Assembly (NCBI RefSeq): GCF_021018805.1
Contig: NC_086283.1
Location: 58,729,775-58,793,774 of the forward strand
Direction of reading: 5' to 3'
Origin: Prinia subflava
Lineage: Eukaryota > Chordata > Aves > Passeriformes > Cisticolidae
Length of the DNA: 64,000 bases
Part shown: piece by piece, positions 10,767 to 22,955 of the stretch
How positions within the stretch are numbered: the stretch's first letter is position 1
Layout of the letters: each line of letters opens with the position of its first letter
Made by a program: the position numbers and the translations under genes
Notes under the pieces: model-generated
The model's input: the letters and a program-made list of their open reading frames with translations, nothing else
The model's database searches: none
What the model was told of the DNA's origin: nothing

Positions 10767-13700
10767 TTAACAACTGGTTCCTCTTTTGAAAAGGAACAGG
10801 ATGGGAGAGGGATTGCAAGATAAGAAGGAATAGACCCAGAAAGCAGAGGAGTACACCAGGAAAATAAATAAAGTCCTTAGGTGAGGCTGAAAGCCCTAGA
10901 AGATGCCCTACTTTTCTTGTATCTGATCATGTCACTTTTTTCAAAAGCAAGACAGGTACTTTCTACAACATTTGGTTCCCATGACACAGGGCAATTTCAT
11001 TCTTGTGAAAATATTTTATCCAGTTGATGACACATTTTATTTGAGTAGTGTTCCCTTGACCTCAACTGGACAGTGAGGTCTTCTGATTATCTCACTGAAC
11101 CAGGGAAACTGCTGAATGTCCAAGTTACAGATTTTGTTTTTAGGAGTCTGACCTTTCAGCAAAGAAAAAAAGACAACCAGGTTCTTATCTTTTTTTTTTT
11201 CTCCTCCTGTTTTAAAAAAATTGTCCAGAATAATGATTTCTAACTAGAGAGGATGCAGTAGAGTAGGTATCCTGAACCAGTAACGTGGGGAAAAGAGGAA
11301 TTATTTTGGCTGCCAGGCTTCACTACCTTTCCCTCCACCTCCATTTTCCTCTCTTTATTCTCAGTTGTGCCTAAGTTGTAGTTGTTGCACCCTGCTGTAG
11401 ATAATACTGATTTGGGCTTAGGTTTGCAGTGTTTAGACATCTCTTGGAGAAAAGCTTTTGTGCATCTGCCACATTGTACAGATACAGCGGGCTTGCTTCA
11501 GCTAGCAAAACACAGTTTAATATCTGTCCTCTGCTTAGCAGAGGCTGTGCAGTCAACACAGCTTGTGTGTAGCTAGGCTAGTAGTTTAATTATTTTTTAA
11601 TGCTGTGCGTGAGGACAGCAAAGCCTGAGACAATCAGGAGAGGTGCTGGCTGTGCCCTCCCTCAGCACAAGGGTTCTGCCAAGTTGGTGCCTTGGTGCTA
11701 GGCCACAGAAGCTGTATTTTCTGTGGTACTCAGACTTTCCTCTGTCCCTCATGTGTTTGTCTTGTCATCAAGGAAGACAGATTCAACCTTGCAGGAAACA
11801 ACAGCAGAGAAGATATCCAGACCAGCTCACCCAATCTTCTTTTCCACTGACCTTCAGCAAAGGGAGTTCCCAAATATAGCATCAAACAAAAGGCTTGCTA
11901 GCAGAGGGGGTTAATACATGACAGCTCTTAACGTTCAGTAGCAACACAGAATGTTGTTTTGTGGCAACCTTTCCCTGCTTCAGATGCTATTTTTAATGTG
12001 CTTCTTTTAAACCTTATATTAATATTTAATTATAATTAAATACATTGCATGCAACATTAGAAATAATTTAGTACCTCATTTATATATACATGAATATTTT
12101 AAATCAGGCTTTTTAGGGAAGAAATAATGTATGGAGAGGTGTAGAAAAACTATACTAATTTTTCTGTTCCCTTTGAAAATTTTGAACTTGTCAGCTAATT
12201 TCAGCAAACTTGATAAAAGGATAGAGGTTTCAAAGAAGAATTGCTTTAAACTTTTAATAAAATGTTTCTCTCAGTTAGATGAAAGCAAGACACCCAAATC
12301 TGAGTCACCATGAGTAGCAAAAAAATATTTTGCACTCAGCCCTTGATTGGACACCCGAAATCAAGAAAGTTATCATCCCCTCACCAGCTTTTCCCACATA
12401 CAGAACAAACTTGTTCATATTGGAAACCTTCTGCCACACAACTGCTCTGGTGTGGAGTACATAATTTCCCTGAAATTGACTCAGGTCGTACATACTCTTC
12501 AAGCTCAATTCTTTTGGTGCTATTTGCCCTTGTCCTTATTTTGCCAGTTGTCTCCTGGGCTTATCTCCTGAAGGTCCTTGGGGTAATTCTTAGTCTCTCT
12601 GTCCTAAGTGACAGTTTCATATCTGCTCAGTGCTTCATTGAAATTCAGACAAAGGAAAACTAGTGCTTTTCCTTTGTCTAGAAAACAAGTGCTTAGGGAA
12701 AGACACCAATTCAGCCAGCCATGAGGTATGTATGACAAAAGCACAAATTGTGTATGGTTTCTTCTTCCCCTTTAGAAGTGCTCCTCTATTCACTGTGCTC
12801 TGCTATTGGCTTGACTATGGGCCAGGTGACAGCCTGTGTGTTTTCTTTTCCTTTATGCAGTGTTGCTACATTACAATCTCTTGGTAGAGCTCGTGATTTG
12901 TAGGGTTTACAAAAAACTTTCAGAAGTCTGGAAAGGAGGCAGGGAGGTTCCCATCTATCATCAGACACAATAGTCTTAACAAATCTGCAAAAGCACTGCA
13001 AGTGGAATACAGGATTCTGATAAGGAGTCCATTCCAGGTTAGTCTGGGGGTCTGGTATTTGGGTATGTCATTTCAAACTGTGGCTGCAGACACTTATGCA
13101 AAGAAATAGAAATATGTAAAGATCCTTGTCCAAGATGCCTTTCCACTTTGTGCCAAGAGTCTCTACTTTGGAGATGTTTCTTTCTCAGAGAAGTTTTTGT
13201 GGAAATGACAGCCAGTCAGCCTCCCTTTACAGTGATCTATTTCTGCAGCATAGTTTTCCTGTGTGACCTCATCCCAGAGTTTTGTAGATAGGTTTATCTG
13301 CACCTGAAGCTCTCCCCTACACTGGGAAAATTTGCTTAATTTCTCTTTATTATCATTACCCCCTACTAATAGAGTACTTCAGTGTTATATTTCTGCATCA
13401 TCCCTTTTCAGCTGTTTTCATCTACACAGTTATTGAAAAATACAGAGTAGTTTGAAAACAGCCCAAATCTTCTCCTCTTCTGTTCTCAATCCTGAATGCA
13501 GCCACACCATTGCTCCTAAATGCAGGACTATAGATCAGTCATTACTGTTATATGTAGATAGCGTCTTGTCAGAAATATAGGACTTAATTCTCAGAATGGT
13601 GTTCCTATTAAAATCAGATGCCTTCCACTGCTACAATGGGTAATGCGAACTCCTTTGGCTGGATGTATGTGTCTCCATCCAAACTTCTAGTAGATATTGT

Positions 13701-15701
13701 AAGCAAGGGATTGTTACTGTTCTTAGATGGATATCTGAAAACTGGCCAAGTGATTTGGGTTCTAAAAATAGTAAGTTCTCTCCACGAGTGGAATGATGAA
13801 TGACTGTGTCTGAATTAGAATACAGGTTAGGTCAGATGGACCCAATTATATTTAAAACTATGTGAGTCAAAACCATTTTTGCATCTGTTTGGTGCTTCAG
13901 CTCTGTATGAAACCCTAGGATGTTGGTCTATGTTTGCAGTTTTGCATCACAGCCTTTGAGCTTTGTCCTCACTAGTTTCTGATGACCCAAGCTCATACAA
14001 ACCAGAGGACCCCAGGAGAGAGAGAAAACACTGGTCTACCTCAAAGAGCACCACAGCTGACCAGAACACTGGAATGAGGTTTCTGAGATTTTGGTTCTGC
14101 CAAAGACTTCTGAGTATCTCCAGTTTCAGATAAGCTCCTGACACCCAACCTTATTCTATCTTTCTACTCCAGAATGCAGGGTCTATGGCTTGAACACTTT
14201 ACCACGCCAGATGTAGGTGGACCTTATTTATTGCCACTTAGCAAATGAACAGTCTCCTTTATAAAGAGGTTAATTTTAGGCAGCCAGTGTTCCTACATTT
14301 ATCTGTGTTACCTCAGTTGCAGTCCTTTTTCTTCTGTGGTACATTCACCTATCAGAAAAACTGTTCCACTCAAATTTTCCAAAGAAATGTGAATATTTGT
14401 ATTAGTTACGCATATGAAAAATGACAATACTATAGGAAAGCTGAGCGAGGATCCCATGATGCCCCTTTGAACTTGGTGATCCTAAGGCTGTTTCCCAGCC
14501 TGAAAGGTGCTATAATTCTACATTGTCTGTTTAGGACACAGTGTCTCAAACTCAGTTCTCCATGATAAATAAGCTCAATGGATGCCAGCCAGTTTACTTC
14601 TCAGGCATCCATTTACAAAAACCAAGGTGTACCGAGCTATTGGAAATAAGATATGCTTGCATGTGCATTTTATATATATTTAAATAGGTGAATACTTCTT
14701 GGGTCTTCTGGAAGGACATTCTATTTAAATTGTATTCATAGTTTCTCAGACACTGAAATAATATTAAGCCACATTTCAGTCGTTAATATGTAACATTTAT
14801 AAAGCATAATAATATTTTAACTATTTATGAGTCAGTGCTTTTAACACAGCAACAGCCAGGTGAGGCCTGAAATCACCATTTCTTGACTAGGATGTGACTG
14901 AATTGTAGAAGGAGGTCTGAAAAAGTCTTGAAATCTGTGCAAGGCTGAGTTGGCATTCGAGATGAGGCAGTCCTTCCTGATAAAAATAAATTTGCTGCAA
15001 TGTTTCCAATTTAGTTTCTTGCCTTGTAATGTTTTACTGTATAATGGTAGTTCAAGAGAGAGAGCATTCACTCTCATTTTGATCTGATCCATTTGGTCTA
15101 GGAAGCAATATGTGATTGGTACAAGAATAAGAGAAGTGCTGAGCTGTGCTGTTTCCCTGCTTTTTCTCCCTCTCTATGGTACAGGTCAGGACTGCAGTAC
15201 AGAGTGGCTCTGCTCCTGCTTGGACATGAGGCTCAATATTTTCAGGTGAGCCCTGATAATCCGTGGGAAAGCTTTTGTTTGTTTTGCGGTGAACGTACTG
15301 ATCACTTACAGAAGCTGTTCACACTTAAGTTTTCTTTATTGAGTGCTTGATTGCAAAGTTTCACTCTGGTGCTTCTGAGGGAGCATTGTAAAGAGTTTGT
15401 AGAGCTTGTCAGTATTGGCCTTTTTTGGGTGAATTGAATTAAACTCTCTCCTGCATGTCTCTGAGGCAGAAACATGTCAGGACTGATCTGGGGGCAAATG
15501 GGCCTCCATTTGTTGATGGCAGCTGAGTTTGTTTGTGTTGTGGTGCAGAGAAGTGCCAGGCTTCTCTCCTTGCTCTCAGAAAAGTCAAGGGAAATCTGTC
15601 AGGAGGTTTGATTTTTTAAAGTGAGTAGGTTTTAGGTAAGCTTGTACATACCAGAGACCTAAACCACACAATCCTTGGAGGCTGTTCTTTCTGTGGTCAT
15701 G
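10767..15701. other. Unique AT-rich non-coding stretch
   Basis: No gene is supported. Visible features are a T run and an A run at 11190-11220 and a very AT-rich segment at 12010-12100. Around 12777-12824 a 48-bp segment has a pyrimidine-rich acceptor-like left edge (cccctttag) and a GTGACA right edge, but nothing else supports an exon. The remainder looks like ordinary intergenic or intronic bird DNA. Confidence 0.5.
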
Positions 15702-15770
15702 GGATCATAGAATCATTAAAGCTGGAAAAGGCCTCCATGATCTTCAATGTTAGATTTAAAATTGGGATGA
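15702..15770 (-). mobile_element. CR1 3'-end fragment
   Basis: The text 'atcatagaatcattaaagctggaaaaggcc' is the reverse complement of the CR1 3' end (octamer tail plus the adjacent conserved block). Only about 70 bp remain, ending near 'gatcttcaatgttag'. Confidence 0.75.
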
Positions 15771-17229
15771 CCTCTGGAAGGAATAGGAATGGTGGGTACA
15801 AGCAGTTTGGTTTTCAGCACATGGTCATTGCATATGCACTATTGTCTTGTAATGTGATCAGAGCCTTACTTTCATATTTTACTGTGGTATGGAAATTATA
15901 AGATCTGCTGTAACACCAATATGAATAAATAGACTCAGCTAGTGTTAGGACAAACAAGATAGGAGAGAGGCGACCTTGCCAAAAGTATTGCTTTGGCTGC
16001 GTAGTGACGGAATATGTGCTAGCCAAAAGTAAATCTCCTTTTTGTGTGCATCCTTTTGGATCAACCTGATCTCTTCTCTGCTCTCTTGCAACTCTGCCTT
16101 GATCTTCCTGGTGACCATAGTTTTGGCAAATACTGCACAGTTTGGATTACAGCACCACTTGAAAACTGTGGAGCAAAACCATCAGGCAAGTCTGAAGGGT
16201 CCTACATTTGCACATGGACTGTCAAGGTATGGGATCCATGTTCTGGATTCTTCTAGCAAGCACCTTTGCAGTATTTTATTCTTTATTAAAAGGTAAAGCG
16301 AAATGCAGTAAATACACATACAGAAATATGTTTTTTACTACTGTTTCTGTAACTACCCATCTCAGGAATAAATAGGTGCCTTGTGACTGTAGGCACACAG
16401 CTGTAGCTCTGCCACAGAAATGGAGACATTATTTCAGAGGAAATACAGAGGCTGGAGGCAGGGGGAATATCAGCCTGAATGGTAACATGAGACTGAGAAA
16501 AAGAGATCTGCAATCTTCTTACTAGAAGAAAGCAACGACAATCAGTGTTAAACAACATGGTTTGCTGCAGCAACCTGCTAATGTCAGCACAGTCCTCATC
16601 TCTTCCTGTTTGTTTCAAGAGCATAGATGCCAGCTGGAGTGTCAGGATCTGTCCTTTTTCCTCTCATTCCTGTGGCTTGACTGCCTCAGTGTTCTCCAAA
16701 CTGCTCTCTTAGACTCAGTTCTCTCCTCTTACTGCCTTGTACTTGCAGGACAGTTGTTGGTTCTATGTCCTGTGCATTTCTTACTACCATTGTAGGGTTG
16801 CTGCACCCTCTCTCCTCTCCATAGCTGCTGCTTTTCATGAGTATATTGGGGTAGGAAGGGGACACATGGAAGAGGCTGTATAGAGAAACAGAAACAATTA
16901 TGAAGGCTGGCACTGCAATTGTGACCAGATGACCAAAGAATGAACTTTGACTTTTAGATAATCCCTCAAGCTTTCCAAACAGTTTCTAAACCAGATTGGT
17001 ACCAGTGTGTGGAAGGTATAAAAAACCCCAAAACCTCTTGGAAAAGCACAAATGTGGCTGTGATTTTTGTCTGTGGTTTTCAAAATCATCCATCATGAAA
17101 TACACAGAGGGGCACCTGAGGGTCAGGTCATCACCACAGTGAAGCTTTCTTCTTTTTCTTTCAATTCCTCTGCTCTTATTCACTCTGATAGGCAGAACTG
17201 TTGCTCTGACACAGGCATTGCCTGGACTT
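15771..17229. other. Unique non-coding stretch with one exon-like segment
   Basis: No repeat family was recognised. The segment 16121-16226 has splice-like edges and is listed separately. Otherwise nothing gene-like. Confidence 0.45.
16121..16226 (+). other. Possible internal exon (unconfirmed)
   Basis: A long pyrimidine-rich stretch (16068-16110) leads to an acceptor-like 'gaccatag' ending at 16120. The 106-bp segment after it ends 'gtcaag' followed by 'gtatgg', a good donor. One frame through it is open and cysteine-rich: FGKYCTVWITAPLENCG and then SEGSYICTWTVK. The other frames are also partly open, the product is not recognised, and no second exon can be joined to it. It may be chance. 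Confidence 0.2.
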
Positions 17230-17811
17230 TGTTCTGGATTTGTCTGGACTAGAGTTAATTTTCTTCACATGTCTAGTATGGGCTATGTTTTGGATTTGTG
17301 CTGGGTTTGGATTATCAACCGGGTTGATAATATAGACATGCTTTTTGTATTGATGAGCAGGGCTCACACAGAGCCAAGGCCTTTTCTGCTTTTTGTACTG
17401 CCATAATGGGGAGGAAGTTGGTGGTATAAGGGAGAGTAGAAGGAGATACAGCCTGGGCAGATGACCCAAATTGACCAAAAAGATGTTCCAGACTGCTTGA
17501 TATCCTGCTCAGTGTTTCAAGCTGAGGGGAAGAAGGAGGAAGGAGGGGTGTTCAAAGCGATGGTTTTTGTCTTGCCAAATCACTGTGAGGTGGTATGAGG
17601 CCCTGCTGTCCTGGAGATGGCTGAACAGCTGCCTGCCCATGGGAAGCAGTGAATGAATTCATTGTTCTGCTTTGTTCGTGGCTTTTGCTTCTCCTGTTAA
17701 ATTGCCTTTATTGGAAGTCATCAGTTTTCTCACTTTTATTCTCCCACAACCTGCTGTTTGAACAAGTGGATGCGTGGTGGTTTGGTGTCTGGGCTTAAAG
17801 CACAACTGACA
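17230..17811 (+). mobile_element. LTR, family B (ERVL-like), plus orientation
   Basis: It starts TGTTCTGGATTTGTCTGG, then 'actagagttaatttt', 'gggctatgttttggatttgt', 'agccaaggccttttctgctt', 'tggagatggctgaacagctg', 'gtgaatgaattcattgttc' and 'agttttctcacttttattc', and ends near 17811 with 'cttaaagcacaactgaca'. This is the same family as 5519-6066, in the opposite orientation. No matching target duplication was seen at these ends (gactt / tacag). A near-perfect palindrome sits inside it at 17311-17331. Confidence 0.85.
17311..17331. repeat. 21-bp palindrome inside the family B LTR
   Basis: The 10-base arms attatcaacc (17311-17320) and ggttgataat (17322-17331) are perfect inverted repeats around a single G. 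Confidence 0.9.
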
Positions 17812-18840
17812 TACAGGTATTTTTGCACTGTTGCAACACAGTATTTCAGCTTGGGATAATGGCAAGGAGCAGGAACATCTTGTCCTAGTAAGTGTTTTCA
17901 TGGTTTTTCAGGCTACTACCGCTATTCTGGAAAGCGGTACAACCTAGAGAAGTAAACCTCTTGTTTATGCCTAGTATAACATGAGATATACTGCTCCACA
18001 TGTTTGTATTTGCCCTGCAGAGTGTCTGTTTTGTCCCTTTCACCACTCTGCATTAGCAGTCTGATGATAGAGCAAGCACAGTCCAAAAAAGCCCAGAAAG
18101 TTTAAAAATTAATCTCGTCACATAATTAAACAATGAATGTGCGAAGATACATCATTGCTGTTTATTGCAGTTTTAATCCATTTTTCTTAAGTACAAATAG
18201 AAATAAATATATAAATATTTATACATACACACACTCCACATGTATTTTTATGGATTTAACATTGTCTGAAGCAGCTCTGCTGATCAAACCCAGTGCCAGA
18301 CTGGTAATGCTCTTCAGCACTGGGTAAAGACAATAGCATGGGTAAATAGTAAAGTGAGTCCCTCAGTGTCATTTCAGAGCCTGCTTTGGCATGTGGCACT
18401 GTACTTGGAGGGCTGGGTGCTACCATTACTGTCCCAGCTGTGAGTCACTCCATGCTGCTCTGCAGGCTGGAGTAAAGGTGCCTGTTCATGGTTCAAAAAA
18501 ACCTGGTATTATCACATGGGCCCTGTGCTGAGCAGCCAACCTGACGCTGCTTTCCCTCTTCCCACAGCCTCAGGGGCATGTGGGCATAGCTCACCACACT
18601 GGCAGTGCTGTCTGTAAGAGAGTATGGATAGCCACCTCAGTCTTTTTAGGTTTTTTTTGTAAACAACAGGGTTTGGACTGGGATGACATGGAAGAGTTTG
18701 TGCATGGTCACTTCAGGTGAAAAATCTCATGAGGGTTGTGAGTTCTATGGTCAGGTAAGGAATACTGTCTGCTGCTGGTGTTCTTAGGCTTCTATTTCTT
18801 TTCCAGTACTTTGCTATTTATCACTTCCACAGTGTCCACC
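17812..18840. other. Unique non-coding stretch
   Basis: No gene is seen. It contains a 9-bp inverted repeat acccagtgc (18288-18296) / gcactgggt (18317-18325) with a 20-base loop, and AT-rich sequence at 18195-18235. Confidence 0.5.
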
Positions 18841-19513
18841 TGTCTTGGGTTGAAAAATGTAACCAAAAATGTGTATTCTATTTTCATCTGTTGAAACTCA
18901 TTGGGAGATATTGTTCTTCTTTCCTGCTCCATCCATCCTATTCCAGCACCCATCCTCCTCCAAGGGACATCACCTGTGAATGGGCCATTTAAGGCCTCTC
19001 ACATGACTGAAAAAATTACTTCATTCCAATGTGAGATGCTCCACCCAGTGGGAGGAGCCAAAGCCTTTCCACCAGGATAAAAGCTGCAATCCCAAACACT
19101 ACCATAGCCTTTTTTTTCCACTGAATTCTCAAAGGAGTACTGGATCCTTCTTGTCAGCACTGGACCCTTTTCTTTTCTCTACAGTATCATCTCTACTTCA
19201 CAGAACCACATCTGGAGGACTCCAGGAGGACTTATTTGGACATCCAACACCGTAACAACAGGGTGTCAGGTCGTATCTCTGACTCTGTCAGGGTTTTTAG
19301 GATTTGCTTGCTTGTTTGTTTTTTGTACTACTGCATTTGTATCTTTTTTTAATACTCCTAGTAAACAACTGTTATTCCTATTCCCATATTTTTGCCTGAA
19401 AGCTCCTAATTGCAAAATTGTAATAAATTGGAGGGAGGGGGTTTTTTACATTCTCCATTCCAAAGGAAACTCCAGTTTTCCCTGACAGATACCTGTCTTT
19501 CCAAACCAAGACA
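18841..19513 (+). mobile_element. Solo LTR, family A, with intact ends and CCACC duplication
   Basis: This 673-bp LTR begins TGTCTTGGGTT and ends AAACCAAGACA, so the ends form an 8-bp inverted repeat (TGTCTTGG / CCAAGACA). The 5-bp direct repeat CCACC flanks it at 18836-18840 and 19514-19518. It shares 'gaatgggccatttaaggcct' and the 'cacccagtgggaggagcc' block with the minus copy at 3890-4510. The 5-bp duplication suits a class III (ERVL-like) element, although class cannot be proved from an LTR alone. With LTR ends and no internal sequence, it formed by LTR-LTR recombination. A 74-codon open frame at 19031-19255 is LTR sequence. Confidence 0.9.
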
Positions 19514-19518
19514 CCACC

Positions 19519-20123
19519 TTACTGTGCTGCACCAACTCGTTCAAAGGACCTTGAGCAAGTTTCTGCACAACAAAATTAAATCAGGAAAAGTTTCACTTTA
19601 AGCATGTCTATGTTTAAATGCAAAGTAAACAACAAACTAGAGACAGGATAGCTGACATACAGCTCTTAATACGTGCACATACACTTTATAGAGAGAGGGA
19701 GAAATAACTGCCTGAATAATGCAGAAACTGTTGATATAATGGCCTTTATGGAACTTGTCTGGTGATTAAGGCACCTAGAGACAGCCAAATACATATCCCT
19801 GGGAATATTTATTTTCAAAAATGGCCCATCACATTTGCTTGTTTGCCTGATTGTACAACTGCTAGCATGCTGTCGATTCTGATAGAAGCTGGCACTGCCC
19901 AGCCATGATGTGAAGACCGGGATGGGCTGCTGGAATGGCTCTTTCCTCTTTTTTTTTTTTTTTTTTTAAATTCTCATGACCCAAAGCTCCCTTTGTTTTG
20001 CCTAGATTTTAACTGTGATAAATCCTATTTCAGGCCCTGGTGAATGTCACAGAGCTGTGCAGAGATTTTCTTACAGAATTCATACCAGGATCCAGTAGAG
20101 TGGCAACCTGTCTATAGAAAGAG
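19519..20123. other. Unique non-coding stretch
   Basis: Nothing gene-like. A 19-base T run lies at 19949-19967. Confidence 0.5.
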
Positions 20124-20183
20124 CATATATATATATATATATATACACACATATGTATATATGTGTGTGTGTATACATGCATA
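20124..20183. repeat. TA/TG microsatellite, partly self-complementary
   Basis: An alternating TA tract passes into CACACATATG and then TATATATGTGTGTG, so the tract can fold on itself. The long minus-strand open frame across it (20112-20534) ends in translated repeat and has no recognisable domain. Confidence 0.95.
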
Positions 20184-22580
20184 CTGGCAGAAGGAAGATA
20201 GCACCAGACAGATGTGGAAACAAGGACTGAGGGGCAGAGTAATTTTCCATAGATCATTTGTGCTACATGGGAAGTCTGTGCCATTATCCAGACAAAATGA
20301 CGTGTCTGTCAGGTTTGTCTGCAGAAGTGGACTGCCCGCTATAGTTGCTGCCGAGACAGCAGCTTGATTTATTATCAACATCACCACTGCCATAACACTG
20401 CTTCGTGCCGCACCATGAGTGGCTGTGATGCTATAAGATGTGACACCAAAGTTATGTAACAGCAGTGCATACCACAAATGGCCTGGTGGGACTTGATGTA
20501 AGTATAATCCACGGAGATTTGCTGAGGGATTCATGAACTAAGGCATGTCAGCATTTTCCTGTGTTTTCTTGAAGGAAGAACTAAGCGGACAAATTGGTGC
20601 CAAAGTATGTCTTTATCCCATGATATTGAAAACCCCAGGGGGAAATTTTGATTATATCATAAAAAATGTCAGCACCACTTTGAAAAGAGTTTCCTTTGCC
20701 TCCTTTTTTTCCAACAGTAACTATTGTTACTGTTTAACTGTGCTGTCTCAGTGTTGCTTTGTTGTGTGACTATGTAGCAAAAGGAGAGAGTAATTCCATC
20801 AGTCAATAAACAGTGTGCTCCTTATGTAAATTTATTCTTATCATGCTTCTGACCAAGCTCAAAAACCTATATACTCTCTGCCGACAGTCAGAAGGCTAGC
20901 AGTGCAGAGCAAAGAGCCAGGCAAAACAAAAACTTCTAAGCTGTGAGTTTGAGGTGGAATGGTCTTGGTTTGGATGTGGTGGTGTGTTTTTTTTTGTTTT
21001 TGTTTTTGTTTTTTGGTGGTTTTTTTGTTTGTTCGTTTGTTTGTTTGGGTTTTGTTTTGTTTTTTTCTTTTCTTTTTTCTTTTTTCTTTTTTTGGCAGTT
21101 GTGTTATCATCAGCTTTGTGTGTTCTATCCCTTATGGAGATCCTGATTTTTGATGCCATTTGAGAGATGATGACATTTCTGTAATTAATAACAGTGTGGT
21201 AATTTCTCACTCCTCTCCCTCTCCTTACACCTCTTCTCCAGGGCTGATAACCTACCACTGAGGATGTGAGCACTACAGACAGCATTATTATTACAGCCAG
21301 TTACTATCTTACTGATTCTTCCCCAGAGAGAATTTATTTTCTTATGGGGAAGAACTATCAGAGTTAGGTCTAGGAAAAGACAAACCCTTCCTTCTTCTGC
21401 TAGAAGGATTATTAAATTTAATCTTATTCTTTGCTTGAAAGTTTCCTGGAGGCATGGTGCAAGCCTTCTAAACCCTAATGGATAGTGAGGAAAGACTGGG
21501 ATATTTAAATAGCTGCACTAAGTTGAGGGAGGCTCATACAGTTGGTAGGAAGTCCTTTGGCATTCTGGTTTCACTGTTTTTGACTTTCTCCTGGCAGAAA
21601 CACAAATGGCAAGTCGAAGAACATTTCACAGTTTGCTTTGGATTAATGTAGGCAGGGCTCTTCTGAACTAAACGTGGGAGGCAGGGAGGGAAGGAAGATG
21701 GAAAACTCAGCCATCTGTCAACATTTTTAAAGTCACATTGAGAAGGGACATTTTTATTCTTAGGGCTTTTGGAAAACTTTCCCTGACAGCGCATTTCACA
21801 GAGGACTCTTTCTGACAGGGACTGGTATCTATTCAGTGACACATCTGGGGAAGCAGATTGCACTGTGTGGAGCTGAAGTTCACTGCAGGAGCAGTTCAGG
21901 AAAGTGGAAGATTGGAGGGAAAAGAAGCTTGAAGCCATTCTTGTGGTTTAACTCTAATACTAAAGTGCATCTTTAGCTGGTGCTTACTCTCTGGAAATAT
22001 CCACCGTCACTCAACAAGGTTCTGAAAACCTATGGACAGATTTTCTGATCCAAACACTGAAAATAATTAACAAACTGAAAAAATTCCAACTGTCGTGAAG
22101 ACAACTAAGCACTTACTTCCCTGGTATTACCACCAACCCTCCCAACATACTCTTTCTCCCAGCTTTTCGTGGTTTTCAAAAAGCATGAAGAAGAAAATCT
22201 TAAAATGGGTTATCATCTGGATGCATTTTGCTCCTCAGGGGCAAAGAAGGCATTAATAGCAGTAGTAGTAGTAGGACACAAAAAATAGACTGTCTGTATT
22301 TCTTCCTGTATTTCCTGTGATGGAGCATGCAGTCGGTTGTAACGCATTGTGCATGGATGTGAAACAAAAAGCTTCTGAATTTTCTGCTGTGCATTGTTAC
22401 ACTGAAAATACTGTTTATGGTCAAGAAGGAAGCATATCAAGGAAGAAGTAAAGCCAGAATTTTATTGTTAGTATGATTAAAATATTGAGAGACTATTCAG
22501 TTTGACTTCACTTCTAATTGTGGGAAAAATCATAGAATAGCAATGTAGCTGGAGTATTGCTCTGAAATTGTCAGAGACAC
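20184..22580. other. Unique non-coding stretch with a T-rich tract
   Basis: No gene is supported; open frames at 20859-21285 are translations of the homopolymer-like tract at 20985-21096. Near 22527 'aatcatagaatagcaatg' may be a CR1 tail scrap just beside the LTR insertion, too short to call. Confidence 0.45.
20985..21096. repeat. T-rich low-complexity tract (TTTTG, TTTG, TTTTTC units)
   Basis: About 110 bp of nearly pure T with G and later C interruptions. A similar T/G tract occurs at 40546-40622. It could be a decayed A-tail of a minus-strand insertion, but no body for such an element is seen. Confidence 0.9.
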
Positions 22581-22718
22581 TGTCATGAGTTGGCGCTGGC
22601 CAGATGCCAGTGCACACATGAGTGTATGTTTTTCCTAATGAACTACTGTGAGATGTGGTCAAGAACAGAGCAGAGCAGGCCCAAAACTTGAAATAGAAAG
22701 AAAACTTTTTTAAACTAC

Positions 22719-22955
22719 GAAAGGAAAGGAAAGGAAAGGAAAGGAAAGGAAAGGAAAGGAAAGGAAAGGAAAAGGAAAAGGAAAAGGAAAAGGAAAAGGA
22801 AAAGGAAAAGGAAAAGGAAAAGGAAAAGGAAAAGGAAAAGGAAAAGGAAAAGGAAAAGGAAAAGGAAAAGGAAAAGGAAAAGGAAAAGGAAAAGGAAAAG
22901 GAAAAGGAAAAGGAAAAGGAAAAGGAAAAGGAAAAGGAAAAGGAAAAGGAAAAGG
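22719..22955. repeat. Compound microsatellite: AAAGG pentamer then AAAAGG hexamer
   Basis: About ten AAAGG units (to about 22769) switch cleanly to about 31 AAAAGG units. The tract lies within the minus-strand LTR. Open minus-strand frames here encode only Pro-Phe or Leu-Phe dipeptide repeats and are not genes. Confidence 0.97.

Noticed and set aside
3890..19513. A 15-kb inverted duplication suggested by the mirrored LTR order
   Set aside because: DNA between the paired LTRs is not homologous by eye, the family A copies differ in structure, and the plus copy has its own CCACC duplication, so the insertions were independent.
20896..21285. A lysine/threonine/asparagine-rich minus-strand frame (129 codons)
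   Set aside because: Most of it is the translated T-rich low-complexity tract.
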